A stretch of DNA of 64,000 nucleotides, taken from positions 86,497,389 to 86,561,388 of the forward strand of contig NC_092808.1 of NCBI RefSeq assembly GCF_040954645.1, written 5' to 3'. Position 1 is the first letter of the stretch. Each line of letters starts with the position of its first letter. The DNA is from Diabrotica undecimpunctata (taxonomy: Eukaryota > Arthropoda > Insecta > Coleoptera > Chrysomelidae). Under the pieces are notes generated by a model. That model was not told the origin of the DNA. It worked only from the letters and a program-made list of their open reading frames with translations, and ran no database searches. The position numbers and the translations under genes are program-made. Positions 1 through 13,798 of the stretch are shown here, in pieces.

Positions 1-58
1 GATTTCCCCAATATTTAAGAGTTTACTATTTAACTAATCTGCAAAGATTAAATTTCTT

Positions 59-1825
<1,767 letters not shown>

Positions 1826-1861
<36 letters not shown>
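1826..1861. repeat. (TA)n microsatellite
   Basis: A pure TA tract of about 36 bp, followed by TA-rich sequence with imperfect palindromes around ATAAGCATATATAACATATA-like words. Confidence 0.9.
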
Positions 1862-1863
<2 letters not shown>

Positions 1864-3704
1864 CATTATATGTTATATATGCTTATATATTATATAAGCA
1901 TTTTTCAAAACTGTATTAATGTACAAATAACTATTTAATTACAATGTGATATTATGTAATTGATCATTTGTAGACCAATTAAATCGAAAATAAAAATGTA
2001 TTTTATCGCCCTTTAATAAAACACTAAACCAAATAACTTACAAAATATTTGAAATATGTCGACTGCAACTCGCCTAAAATGATGTATGAATCGCAGCAGC
2101 AGTGTAAAAACCTGACATCTGCCGTTAATTCATTAAAAAGTAATTAAGGCCACCGAAATTTATGTGTTGTGAAAACTCTCATATGAGAATTAGTGGGAAA
2201 TATAAATATTCTACATTTGTCAAATGGTTAAGGAGTGTTAAGAATTATAAAATTAATTAAAATTGAAAAATTTTTATACGATTGTCCGATTGATGATTTG
2301 AAAATAAAATACATCAGTAACCTTATTCTACTAGATAGTAATAGATGCAATATATTTTTACTATAATCCATACTGTAAAACAAACACGTAAATCATGTTT
2401 GATCATTTATAACCCAAGAACGGCTGTACCGATTTTAATGACATAAATTTTTGGATTCATCTTTACCCCCAATAACAGAATAACCATTAAAATAAAAGTT
2501 AACAAAAAAAAAATAAATAATTTTGTTCCTAAACATATATTTTAAGTCTGTCAAATGTATTTCTACGTTGGTAATATCAATTCTTAGTATACTTATCGAT
2601 AATATATAGAGGTCAATATCTTCGTCTGCCACGCAAGAGACCAGGTTTTGATTCTCCGTCAAGAAAAATCTTTTGTTTTGATTAAATTCAATAACATTTT
2701 TTCTTTTTTTACTTTATGTCATATAAATGATTAGTTAATCAAATACATTAAGATGAAATAAGTAACCATTGTAATGAACAACAAATTTGTTGAATGCATT
2801 TTTAGGGTCCATGATATCTATTATCCAAAATTAAAAAAAAAACAATATTCGTTGATTAAAACCGGAGATATTGTGACTTTTATAAATTTGAATTTATGAG
2901 TTCAGTTTTTGAAATATTAAAAACTCTTTACTTTTGACGCATTATGGACGGGTCATTTTTAAAGGAATCATTTTTAAATCTTTATGCATAAACTTGAACT
3001 CTTAATCTTTTTTTAAATTGCTTATTGTTTATAAATAAAGCCCAGGTGAATTTGTAAAAAAAAAGGCTTGCGGGTGTTAAGGGTCGTAGTACGTTAAGTT
3101 TTTTAATTATTTGTAAAAATGCCAACATGGCGAATAAATAAAATTAACTTCCTCAATGTTATTGTATCTGAGTTTTTTTTTACATAATGGCTTTGGCTTA
3201 GCCAAATGTCTGAGTTATTTTAATTGGTTATAAGGTCTAAATCACAGTACTTTTGCAAACCTATCTTGCAATATTTAACACAAAATTTTTAATCGTTAAC
3301 TGGTTTAATTTGATAAAATAACCCTTTTTTCAAATTTGGTGCTTTCAGAGCTAATAGCTTGTAGAGATAATAGTTTATGCCATTGTAGATAAAATCGTTT
3401 TTATACAAAAATCTTATCTTTTATTATTTTTAAGTAAAAAAATTACGTTTAATCGTTTGCATATCTTGTTTTTACATGTTATTATTACCAAATTTATCAA
3501 AATCAGTTGTTAGATACCTGTATCTACGAGTGTCATGGGAAAACGGTTGGTTCCCTGGTCTATAAATAGCGCATGTACAATAAGGGCGTCTGTTATAGTG
3601 CTAAGCTGGTTCGTGTTTAATTTTCCTAGGTAATTTAGCTCTATTAGCGCATGTCAGTTTAATATATACTTGAGCATGAATTGGACCGGGTTTCATTTTT
3701 CATT
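1862..3704. other. AT-rich sequence without recognised gene
   Basis: No convincing coding region or structured repeat was seen. The open frame at 2435-2662 has no recognisable features. A TATA-like CTATAAATA occurs at about 3560, just outside the palindrome, with no gene attached. Confidence 0.6.
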
Positions 3705-6700
3705 GTAGATCAATTAAGTTGGTACAAATTAGGATTTTTTTGTCATAACTGTATACATAGGTGTGACAGTTGAAATTTGTAGTAGGAGATAATACAAAAA
3801 GACCCTCGTCTAGGGATTCAACAATTTTTAGTGCAAATATGTATAAATAAACAATCAAGCTGCCAAACTCATTATTATGCTGATACATTAAAACTTGCCC
3901 ATTTAGAGATCTAACGTCAACATACAATTTTTTCAGAGATAAAAAAGATGCAGTTAATAGAATATATGAACAACAAAACCGCTGTTTTTGAATATGGTTT
4001 TTTTCTTTCTATCTTTGAATAAAATTTATTTAAGTGAAACCTATCCTGTTTGAATTGTGTGAAAAATGACCTTATTTCTAAGGCCAGTCCAGATAATTTG
4101 ACTAAATGTATCTCAATAATTCGGGCGTTATTGTCTTTGTTAATGTGTATATTCATAACCTATGTAAAAAAGAAGTTTAAAAAAATACATTTATGTACGT
4201 AAATGATTTAATAAATAATCAATAGCAGCTTTGAAGGTTATAAACATTTACAATAACTCCGTAGAATTAAGTATAAATCGCAGGAAATATTCGGAAAGCT
4301 AGTTAAAATACATAACCAAAAAATGGTCCTGCGGCCTTTAGGAGCCAAGATAACTGATTTTTTAAATCACTGTTTCGTTAATTACTAATATTAAGGGCTA
4401 AAATTGACCAATTTCTGTAAGAAAAGGCTTTAAAGTTTTTAGTTTAGTTTAGTTTTTAAACAAAACTTTTAGCAAACAAAATTATTAAAAGTTGTTTAAA
4501 CAGGAGTGTTGTAAAAAAAGTTGTTTCGTTCCAACTAGAGTAAATGGAGTGGGGCTAGCCGAATAAAGTTCCAACAGCGTTCTACAAAATATCCAAAATA
4601 GTTTCACGATGTTTTCTTTTTAAATCGGGATACACCGTTAAAATTATAATATATCGTCTTTTTATTGCAAAATTATCCAAAACAAATCAGTTGATAACTA
4701 CTGGATGTACAAACCTTTTCTTAAGTCGCTTTTTAATGTTATTTTTGTATTTATTTATTTAAAATATAGTCGGATTAAATAAATATTATTCATAAACAGT
4801 ATTAGATTGTTATTTATAAACAATTTTTATTAATACTTGTAATACATTTGAACAAATCAATTTTTTAGTATTAAGAGTTTAGTTTTAAGTAGTAGGAGTT
4901 TTTAATTTAGAGTATTTAGTTTTTTATTAAATATTAAAAAATTATTTTAAGAACAAAAAATCGTATACATAGTATCATATTATAATAAACTATAACTTAT
5001 TAAATATCTTATTTGTGGTTTCGACACCGTATATTATTTATAATACAGTTGCTGAGCGATGTCTGTCACAAAACTAAAAAACAATGAGTTGCTATAAAGT
5101 TATTATTAAAAACTCTTCAAAATTTTGTAAAAGTGAGTTTTAGGTTTAATTTTAAGTTTTCTTAACTTAAAATATTAATTTTTAACTGAGTTATCGGGCC
5201 TTGAAAATGGATATTTCCTTGCTTTTAAAGATCTTAAATTGTTTATAACACGAAAACGATGCATTTAAGAGAAAAGTTACGAACATTTTTGTTTAGAATG
5301 AGCCAATTATTCTAAATAAACTTGTTACTGTCAAAAACAATTTAATAGTTTACAACATGTCTCAAAATAATTGCTTAAACCATTTTTGACCATCATTTTC
5401 TCTTAGCAACATCCACTTTTATTATAATAGTACTATTTCAAGTAAGATTATATAAGTAAATACATATTTTTTTTTAAAATATTTTTTAATGCCTATTATA
5501 CAACTGATTTGTTTAAATTTATTAAGGGTATTAGAAAAAATTGTTTATTAATAACAATTTAATACTGTTTATTATATTATTTTTCTAATAAAATTATATT
5601 TTAAATTAATAAATAATAAAAATAAATAGAAAGCAAACTTAAGAAAATGCTTGGAAAAACAATAGTTGTTAGCTGCTTTGTTTTGGAAAATTTTGCATTA
5701 AAAATACGATAAATCTTATTATTTTAACGTTGTACCCAGATTAAAAAAAGAAAGTGCAAATTTAGTCAAATAGAACCCGAGTCATTTTTTATCAAGAGCT
5801 CGATCATATAATTGTGTTGTATTTTTTTAAGAGCGTGATTGAAATTTTATTCGGCTAGTCCCACTCCTTTAACTCTACTCAGAACGAAAATTACTTTTTG
5901 TTTAAAACACTTCTGTTTAAACAATTTTCAAATTTTTTTTTTTTGGCAAATAAAAGTTGTTTTCTCATAAAGGTTGATTAATTTCAGCCCTTAATGTTGT
6001 TAATTAGGGCAAGAGTGATTGAGAAAATGGCTATCTTGGCTTCTAAAAGTTGAAGTTTTTTTTATTTTTAATGTTGTGTTGTTAACATCCTTTCTAAATA
6101 TATCAGGCGATAAACTAAATTATAGGGAGCTTTTGTAAATTTTCTTAAGGCTTAAAAAGTGCTATTAATTATTAAATCATTTTGTGTACGTAAATGTAAT
6201 TTTTCAAGCATTTTCCCTTAGGTTAATAAAATACGTCTTAACAAAGATAATAAGCACCGGATTATTAAGATACACTCAGTCAAATTATCTTGACCGGCCT
6301 TGGAATTTAGTTTACTTTTCAAAAATCTTATAAACAAATTAATTTTCGCAGAAGCTATTTAGGTGATCTGCCATATTTCTTGCACAAAATTTAATCAGAA
6401 CAACACCCTTGAGTTAAGGAAAATTTAAACAAGTTTTAATAAATAATAAAAAAGCTATTAACAATATTTATAAACAGTGATTTTGTTGTTTATTTTGCAA
6501 TTACTTTTTTGTTTATTATCCGATTTTAATCTAGCATATCTCTAAATAAGCTATCTATTCTAGGCTATCTATACGTTATATCTAAAAGTTATGAACAAAA
6601 TAACAAATTTGGCGTTTTAATTGTTTATTTAAACATATTTTCACTAAAAAAATTATGAATCCCCAGATGAGTTGTAACGATGAGACTACCAAAGAGAATT

Positions 6701-7930
6701 GAAGTACTATTGTAATAATAATACCTCAATCAACCATGGGAGCTTATCGTCTATACCTTGCCTAGCTCAGTATCTCAAGGGTGAGTTCGTCTTGTCTTAA
6801 ACTAGGGATTGAACCTGAGTTCTCAGTTGATAGCAAATAAGACAAATTTTAACCAAACATATTTATTTAAATGAATAAAAAAACAATAATTAACCCTGCC
6901 AAAGCTTAACAGTTAATAAGTGTTACTTATTGCTTCGATGGGCTGCTTGTGTGTTCTAGCTGTTGGGTCCTCCAATTAGAATTTGTGGCTTCTGGAGAGC
7001 TGCAGTCACACGTGGCTGTATGTCCTGACTAATTGTTGAAATCCAAATACCTATGCCAATAAAACCAATAAAATTTTGATATGTCCAATAAACCAATAAA
7101 ATGTCCAGTAAACTGTCCAGTAAACCAATAAAGTTTTGATACGTCCAATAAACTAAAAGATAGGGAACAACTTGCATTAGAAACACATCAAAAAGAAAGG
7201 TTTAACTTCCTTGCCATCTTACAAAATTACACTTAAACAAATAGCGTATGGCAAGGATAAAATGAAATAAGAATGTTACTACTTAGTTAAATTTTGTTAA
7301 AGAGTCCTAATGCATATATCAGAAAAAAAATGTGCATTCGAAAGAAAGTAAGGTTACAAATATTGGAAATGTGGTCAGAATTATAGAATAAATATCACAA
7401 TGAAACTACTTACCCCAAGAGAATTTACAGACCATAAAAATGAGTCTTATAATAATTTTTGCCTTCTTTTATAAATTTCAAAAAGAGGCAAAAAATAATC
7501 CCACTACAGAAAAGTTGTTTTGACAGAAAGTGGGAGACTGAATGAAGTTAGCACAGATGTCATAGGATGTTGCTATAGATATCATGAAACTAGCTTGTCT
7601 GTCAACACGGAACAAAATAGTCTGCCGAACAAAAAGAGAGAGGGCGAATCTTTATTCTACGTGACAGAAAGAGAGAGATAATAAAGACAGAGGAAAAAAG
7701 AAAAAACATAGGGCGCCAACTATTTTTATAAATAAAAAATAGTAAAAATTAAAATGAAGATAAAGAAATTAATAAATTAATAAACAAATTATAATGAAAT
7801 AATTATTTAAATATAAATTAATAGAGATGTGACGTTTATAAAGTTACAGAGTCTTTTCTATTATCTCATACCACACATTTCAACTGTCAGTCCCATATAG
7901 TGTTGAGTAAAAATCTAACTTAATTGGTCT
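3705..7930. repeat. Large imperfect palindrome (long inverted repeat)
   Basis: Two arms of about 1.5 kb face each other around a centre near 5230. Matching blocks, read against the reverse complement, include 3825-3890 with 6590-6655, 4060-4160 with 6225-6330, 4320-4430 with 5975-6065, 4500-4620 with 5835-5950, and 4670-4870 with 5500-5715. The outermost block, 3710-3800, pairs with 7853-7930 only after the solo LTR at 6673-7848 is skipped. By eye the arms are about 75-80% alike, so the structure is old. No open frame of note lies inside. Possible origins are a fold-back transposon or an inverted segmental duplication. Confidence 0.8.
6673..7848. repeat. Solo LTR (TGTAACG...TTACA) with 4-bp TSD
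   Basis: The unit begins TGTAACGATGAGACTACC and ends in AAGTTACA, with TG...CA termini. It is flanked by GAGT on both sides (6669-6672 and 7849-7852), a 4-bp target-site duplication. A diverged relative in the same orientation lies at 62711-63823. Both contain a degenerate cluster of short CCAATAAA-like words (about 7050-7155 here). No internal retrotransposon region adjoins, so this looks like a recombined LTR. Orientation is unresolved because no polyadenylation or primer sites could be tied to it. Confidence 0.75.
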
Positions 7931-9226
7931 AGTGGGAGTTATGTTATGTTTGGATTCAGGCGTTTTTGCGGTCGAAAGTGTATTATGTAGCTGATCAAGC
8001 TAGTTCATTAGATTTTTCGTTGCCATGTATTTACGATAACTTGGCATCTATTACCATTACGGCACAATTTCTTGTTCACAATGAAGGATTGCATAACTTT
8101 TTGCTTGAAGTACAAAGTTATATTCTCCGAGTGGAATAAAAATTTCGACAACTACTATAGACTACCTGAAAGGTACGGTATACTAATAACATCAAAAATT
8201 AGTAGTATCCATACGGTGTCCCTATATTAATTTCGCACATTTATGTCCTTTAAATAAATCTTTTTGTACTGTGTTACTCTGGAAGCAACCTGTCAACATA
8301 AATGTATTTGCTTAAGTTTAAACAGTTTTTGGTATGCATATACATGAAAATTTATAAGTTTGTACCATATTAGTTTCCTTATAACTATCGAATATTTAAT
8401 GTATAAGATTTACTAGGTACGCCTCTTTCTATATCTAAAAATTCCTTTAGTTTTTGTTTATAAAAGTGTTTGCAACGCATCTAAAAAAAATTTTAACTTC
8501 GCGGTTTAATAATTGTCATAAGTAGGTTTTTACTTCTATAATTCTGAAAGCCCAGCACCCTTAAGGTCCATAATCGCTTAAAAAGCGTAATTGAAAAATT
8601 TCTGATTGGCTTGCAGCGAGAACTGGTCAAGAGGGGTGGTAGATAACCAGAGAAGCGGGATGAAGAATGAAGTCGAAGTCAAGTTAAGTTGGGATTGAAA
8701 TTCGGAAGAAATAGCTTGTGTGTGTAGTCTTCAAAGCCGGCAAATTCTTTTAATTTGAAAGGTGAATTTTACTCAAAATGCGATCTGGCAGTTTTTTGTC
8801 GAGGTAATCACCGATTTATTCGTGCTGTGTTTAATCTGAGAGATTTGTAAGACGGCGTTTCCGACCATTTGAGAGGTCCCCATGGTTTTGGGAAAAAATT
8901 AAGTGGCCAAGTTTTGAAGATTGCTGTTTTTTGTCATCCATGATAAGCCGAAGCCCGAATCCAGCTTACAACTTTCAAAAAATTATCTTTTTGTGTTCCC
9001 CCGTCATTTAAGACCAATTTCCAATTTGAGTGGGGCACAGTTGTGTGTTGCTTGCAGTGTTTTGGATCCATTTCCAAGCCCAAAATCTTTCTTGAAGGAA
9101 ATACATCAACCAGAGTAATATTAAGTACTTTTTGTTAAACAAACTACTTTCGTGACAAACTTAAGAATTATAAATAAAGGAAATTATAAGTTCTATGGAT
9201 TGGCTAATTGTCATATTATTCTTCTT
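7931..9226. other. Intergenic sequence without recognised gene
   Basis: No reading frame here has a recognisable motif. The 65-codon frame at 8921-9118 is unsupported. The sequence is less AT-biased around 8600-8900 but shows no repeat or RNA gene that I can name. Confidence 0.5.
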
Positions 9227-9230
9227 TTAA

Positions 9231-11332
9231 CCCTTATCCGGACACTTATTTTTTCTAACGTAGTAGGACAGAGTGTGTCCATCGGACACACGGCAACAAT
9301 ATTACGGCATTTCATGTTATAATTAATAAAATGTGTATCAAATCTTTTGAATGTTTATTTCTAACTAATAAAGTAATAATTATTAAGTGCTTGCTTTATA
9401 AAAATTTAAAAAACAATCCATATCTAAACCTATAATAATCACTCACGTTTTACACTGCTGTATTCATTACAAACGTTCTTACTGCAACTATTACACGTTT
9501 AATTTTGTGTTCTTGTTTTTTTGATGGACATAGGTAACATCTTCTTTTGTGTGTTGACTGAGTTGCAGCATTTTGTGGCAGTTGCTTCTCCTGCAAAATT
9601 CGCTATAAGGGATCTGGTTGATTTGGATAATATGGGGCTTTATAAGTTGTTCTGCTGTTTCAATTATAAATAGACGTTTTTTTTGTGTCTTTTTATGTTC
9701 CATTTTGGATGCAAGTTGATCCAAATAACATAAGATGCTAGACAGCATACATCCAACATATTCATAAAATATGCGAAAGTCCAACGGTTTGTTGGATAGC
9801 ATATTATAAGCCATATCTAAGTCCGTAAAATAGTTATCAAATGTTATGTTCCTCTTGGTTCGATAATAAGGTTCGCTTAGTGAGGTCTTTTCTTTTACCT
9901 TCTTTGCCGAGATATGAAATCGCATTTAGAGGATAAAAAGTTTCTGAGTCACATGCCCACCATATTTTCATCCCATACTTGTCGGGTTTTGAGGAATTAT
10001 ACTATTTGAACGGACATCTTCCACGATAAGGTATCAACTGCTCGTCGATTGTTATATTTCGTGTTGGCAAATAATGCTTTTTCAAATTTTCCAATATTTT
10101 ATCCCATATATCGCGTATAGCAGCCAGTTTATCTTTTTTGCGTCTCTCGGATCTTGTCGTTTTGTCGTCGAAACGAATGAAACGCAAAACCTCCTTGAAC
10201 TGATTTATACCCATAGTGGCTCGAAAAATCTGTGGTCCATAAAGTGAATTCCATAAAGCTTCATAACTTGCATAGTTTGATTGATTTTAAATGCCCGGCG
10301 GTGAACAGGAGGCCAAAGAAAGCATACATTTCAATTCTATCACAGGACTTCCATGGTTTATTTTACAATACACCATGAGCCTCTAGATTGGTGTAACGGA
10401 AAATGTCATTCACAATATTTTCAGTCAAATATAAGCGAAATGTATCTATTGGTTCTTCAATGAGTGTTCCAGGTAGAAGTTGAGCTCTGTGTAATGGTCC
10501 TTTTACCATTTTCTGAATTTGTGTTCGTCCAGTCGGAAAAGGTTGTGATAACCACTCAGTTTTATCTTTTGCGGCATACATTTCTGGTTGACTGTTTCTG
10601 ATGTGTTCTTCAACAGCTGAAATTTTATTATAAAGTATTCTAGTCGATATCTACGTTTTATTTTATACTAACATGGATTTTTCTCTGATATTTGCTCATC
10701 CTCCTCTTCACTAGCTTCACAAATAATCATCATCTGATTCGGATTTCACGGCTAAATCCGCTACGCAGTGTTCGTCTTTATCAAAATCAGACAAGTTCTC
10801 AATTATATCTTTAAGCTCCGTTACGGTTAACTTTCTTTTGGCCATATTTACTATTTTATATATAGTTTAGTAGATCTGTAAAAACTACAACGTGAAGATA
10901 TTTCTACGTAAGGAATAAACATCAGTAAAATAAATTGAAAAACTTACCCGAAACTACAGGACTACGAAAATATGAAAAATAACAAAGTAAACTGCACTCT
11001 AGGCTAGCAAAAATGCAACTGAATGACTAGTCAGACTTGATTGGTACTTCATGTGACCGATAGTCGATAAATATTGATGATCAGTGGCGAAACCGCATCC
11101 AGTAGCATATTGTGTCCGCCGGACACACACTGTCCGGTTACGTTAGTAAAAATAATTTTATTTTTTATAGTTTATTTTGATTAGTTCAAAATATTGAGTT
11201 GTTGTCTCCAATAAGTTTACTTTAAAGTAGACAAAATCCTAATTTTTGATGTAATAATATACTGTGCTTTTCGAAATATACAGTAACATATCTATAAGTG
11301 TGTCCGATGGACACACCTTTTCTGGATAAGGG
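9231..11332 (-). mobile_element. piggyBac-like element #1, TTAA-flanked
   Basis: TTAA tetranucleotides sit at 9227-9230 and 11333-11336, exactly where piggyBac elements duplicate their target. The left terminus CCCTTATCCGG is mirrored by CC..GATAAGGG at the right. Subterminal palindromes built on TGTGTCC-NNN-GGACACA occur at 9273-9291, 11111-11127 and 11298-11316. The 2,102-bp element carries a minus-strand transposase broken by stops. It is therefore probably non-autonomous, but it has intact-looking ends and could be cross-mobilised. Confidence 0.9.
9439..10845 (-). pseudogene. piggyBac-like transposase #1, broken
   Basis: The start codon is taken at 10845-10843, opening MAKRKLTVTELKDIIENLSD and followed by an acidic stretch, typical of piggyBac N-termini. 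Three open pieces follow: 10363-10581 (N-terminal core), 10002-10214 (contains ITIDEQLIPYRGRCPF) and 9491-9925 (contains TFDNYFTDLDMAYNMLSNKP). A stop separates the last two. After 9491 a different frame reads a Cys-rich tail (CNSCSKNVCNEYSS) ending at a TGA at 9439-9441, fitting the terminal cysteine-rich DNA-binding domain. The family cuts and pastes at TTAA. Multiple stops and frameshifts rule out a functional product. Confidence 0.88.
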
Positions 11333-12406
11333 TTAAATGCAAATAATTTTAAAAATTTCAAAAAGTTTTAATATTTTATTTCGACATATGACAGTTAATA
11401 ATATCTCTTTCGGACATTTGGTACATAACCATAATTTTGAATTGTTTTGTTTGAATTTGAACGTAAATCTCAAAGTAAGCTCCGTTGAAAAATCTAGATA
11501 TTTTCATTTTAATATTAATTTAAATTTCTATGGTGTCCTCAACGTATGGAGCTTGTTGTAAATCTTTACAAATAGCGCCATTGTAAGTTTGTTTTTATAT
11601 ATTGTTAATATTATTTGAAATACCTTTTATTGTGAAGTAATAATAAATATGTAATAATTCTCTCTAAACCAAGTGTAGAACTATTTGCTTTAAAATATTC
11701 CCCTTTTAATACTTTTTAGGAAAGAAAAGCCCTTCTTTCCATCCAGCAAGAAGATTCTTTTAAATGGACCAATTTAAATAGTTTAGGAACCCTTCTTGTG
11801 TATGTTGCCCAGAAAATCTATGTAAGTATTTTTTTTAAATTCTTTCTTTATAGTTAACCCTTTTCAGTCTCTCTTTTATTCACTTACTTACGACCTAGCT
11901 CTCCAATCAAACCAAGAGTAACCGTTCGCAGACCTTTAGGTTTGTTTGCCTACCCTATTTCCAGCCCAGTAATTTCTGTCCCCAGTTTCAACTCCCTATA
12001 AGTGATAGTCAATATGGTATGCAAAATATTACCAGTACAAGTTTCTCCTTACCATCCCTTGTAAACTGAGACTTATTACTAAATAAACATTAGCACAGTA
12101 TCTTTCAATTTTCTGCAAATAGTTAGGTTGGATACTTATTTAATATTTTGTTTATTTGCAAAAACAGTTGTTTAGCACTGTATTTATAATAAGTTGGTCC
12201 ACACACATATAAGTTGCATTTCATTAGTTTCATTTTATTTTCCTGTTGGGAGTTCTCCATGTGCTATATGGAAACTAAACAAATTAGAGAAAGTTGTCAT
12301 TTGGTAACCGCCGGCCAGAAACGCGCAGTTGATATTCTTGTCGGGTAGCTTTGCCATTTCCATATGAAAATTCGTATACATACACCATACATATTAATTA
12401 GGAAAG
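9454..12406. repeat. Tandem duplication, copy 1 (2,953 bp)
   Basis: The sequence from 9454 to 12406 is repeated at 12407-15359 with a constant offset of 2,953. I saw about five substitutions (for example near 9787, 9846, 10812, 11145 and 11813), so identity is about 99.8%. The unit starts inside the piggyBac transposase tail and runs about 1.07 kb past the element's right end. The unit was therefore made after the piggyBac insertion. Confidence 0.95.
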
Positions 12407-13798
12407 ACTGCTGTATTCATTACAAACGTTCTTACTGCAACTATTACACGTTTAATTTTGTGTTCTTGTTTTTTTGATGGACATAGGTAACATCTTCTTT
12501 TGTGTGTTGACTGAGTTGCAGCATTTTGTGGCAGTTGCTTCTCCTGCAAAATTCGCTATAAGGGATCTGGTTGATTTGGATAATATGGGGCTTTATAAGT
12601 TGTTCTGCTGTTTCAATTATAAATAGACGTTTTTTTTGTGTCTTTTTATGTTCCATTTTGGATGCAAGTTGATCCAAATAACATAAGATGCTAGACAGCA
12701 TACATCCAACATATTCATAAAATATGCAAAAGTCCAACGGTTTGTTGGATAGCATATTATAAGCCATATCTAAGTCCGTAAAATAGTTATCAAATGTTAA
12801 GTTCCTCTTGGTTCGATAATAAGGTTCGCTTAGTGAGGTCTTTTCTTTTACCTTCTTTGCCGAGATATGAAATCGCATTTAGAGGATAAAAAGTTTCTGA
12901 GTCACATGCCCACCATATTTTCATCCCATACTTGTCGGGTTTTGAGGAATTATACTATTTGAACGGACATCTTCCACGATAAGGTATCAACTGCTCGTCG
13001 ATTGTTATATTTCGTGTTGGCAAATAATGCTTTTTCAAATTTTCCAATATTTTATCCCATATATCGCGTATAGCAGCCAGTTTATCTTTTTTGCGTCTCT
13101 CGGATCTTGTCGTTTTGTCGTCGAAACGAATGAAACGCAAAACCTCCTTGAACTGATTTATACCCATAGTGGCTCGAAAAATCTGTGGTCCATAAAGTGA
13201 ATTCCATAAAGCTTCATAACTTGCATAGTTTGATTGATTTTAAATGCCCGGCGGTGAACAGGAGGCCAAAGAAAGCATACATTTCAATTCTATCACAGGA
13301 CTTCCATGGTTTATTTTACAATACACCATGAGCCTCTAGATTGGTGTAACGGAAAATGTCATTCACAATATTTTCAGTCAAATATAAGCGAAATGTATCT
13401 ATTGGTTCTTCAATGAGTGTTCCAGGTAGAAGTTGAGCTCTGTGTAATGGTCCTTTTACCATTTTCTGAATTTGTGTTCGTCCAGTCGGAAAAGGTTGTG
13501 ATAACCACTCAGTTTTATCTTTTGCGGCATACATTTCTGGTTGACTGTTTCTGATGTGTTCTTCAACAGCTGAAATTTTATTATAAAGTATTCTAGTCGA
13601 TATCTACGTTTTATTTTATACTAACATGGATTTTTCTCTGATATTTGCTCATCCTCCTCTTCACTAGCTTCACAAATAATCATCATCTGATTCGGATTTC
13701 ACGGCTAAATCCGCTACGCAGTGTTCGTCTTTATCAAAATCAGACAAGTTCTCAATTATATCTTCAAGCTCCGTTACGGTTAACTTTCTTTTGGCCAT
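12398..13798 (-). pseudogene. piggyBac-like transposase #1, duplicated copy
   Basis: Same broken coding pieces as copy 1, at 13316-13534, 12955-13167 and 12444-12878, with two visible amino-acid differences (an Ile to Leu and an Arg to Cys). The start is at 13798 by homology. The duplication junction falls within the cysteine-rich tail and replaces the last residues, ending the frame at a new TAA (12398-12400) two codons after the junction. Not functional. Confidence 0.87.

Noticed and set aside
11337..11561. A small gene next to piggyBac (also 14290-14514)
   Set aside because: No motif, starts at the TTAA border, and the second occurrence is just the duplicated DNA.
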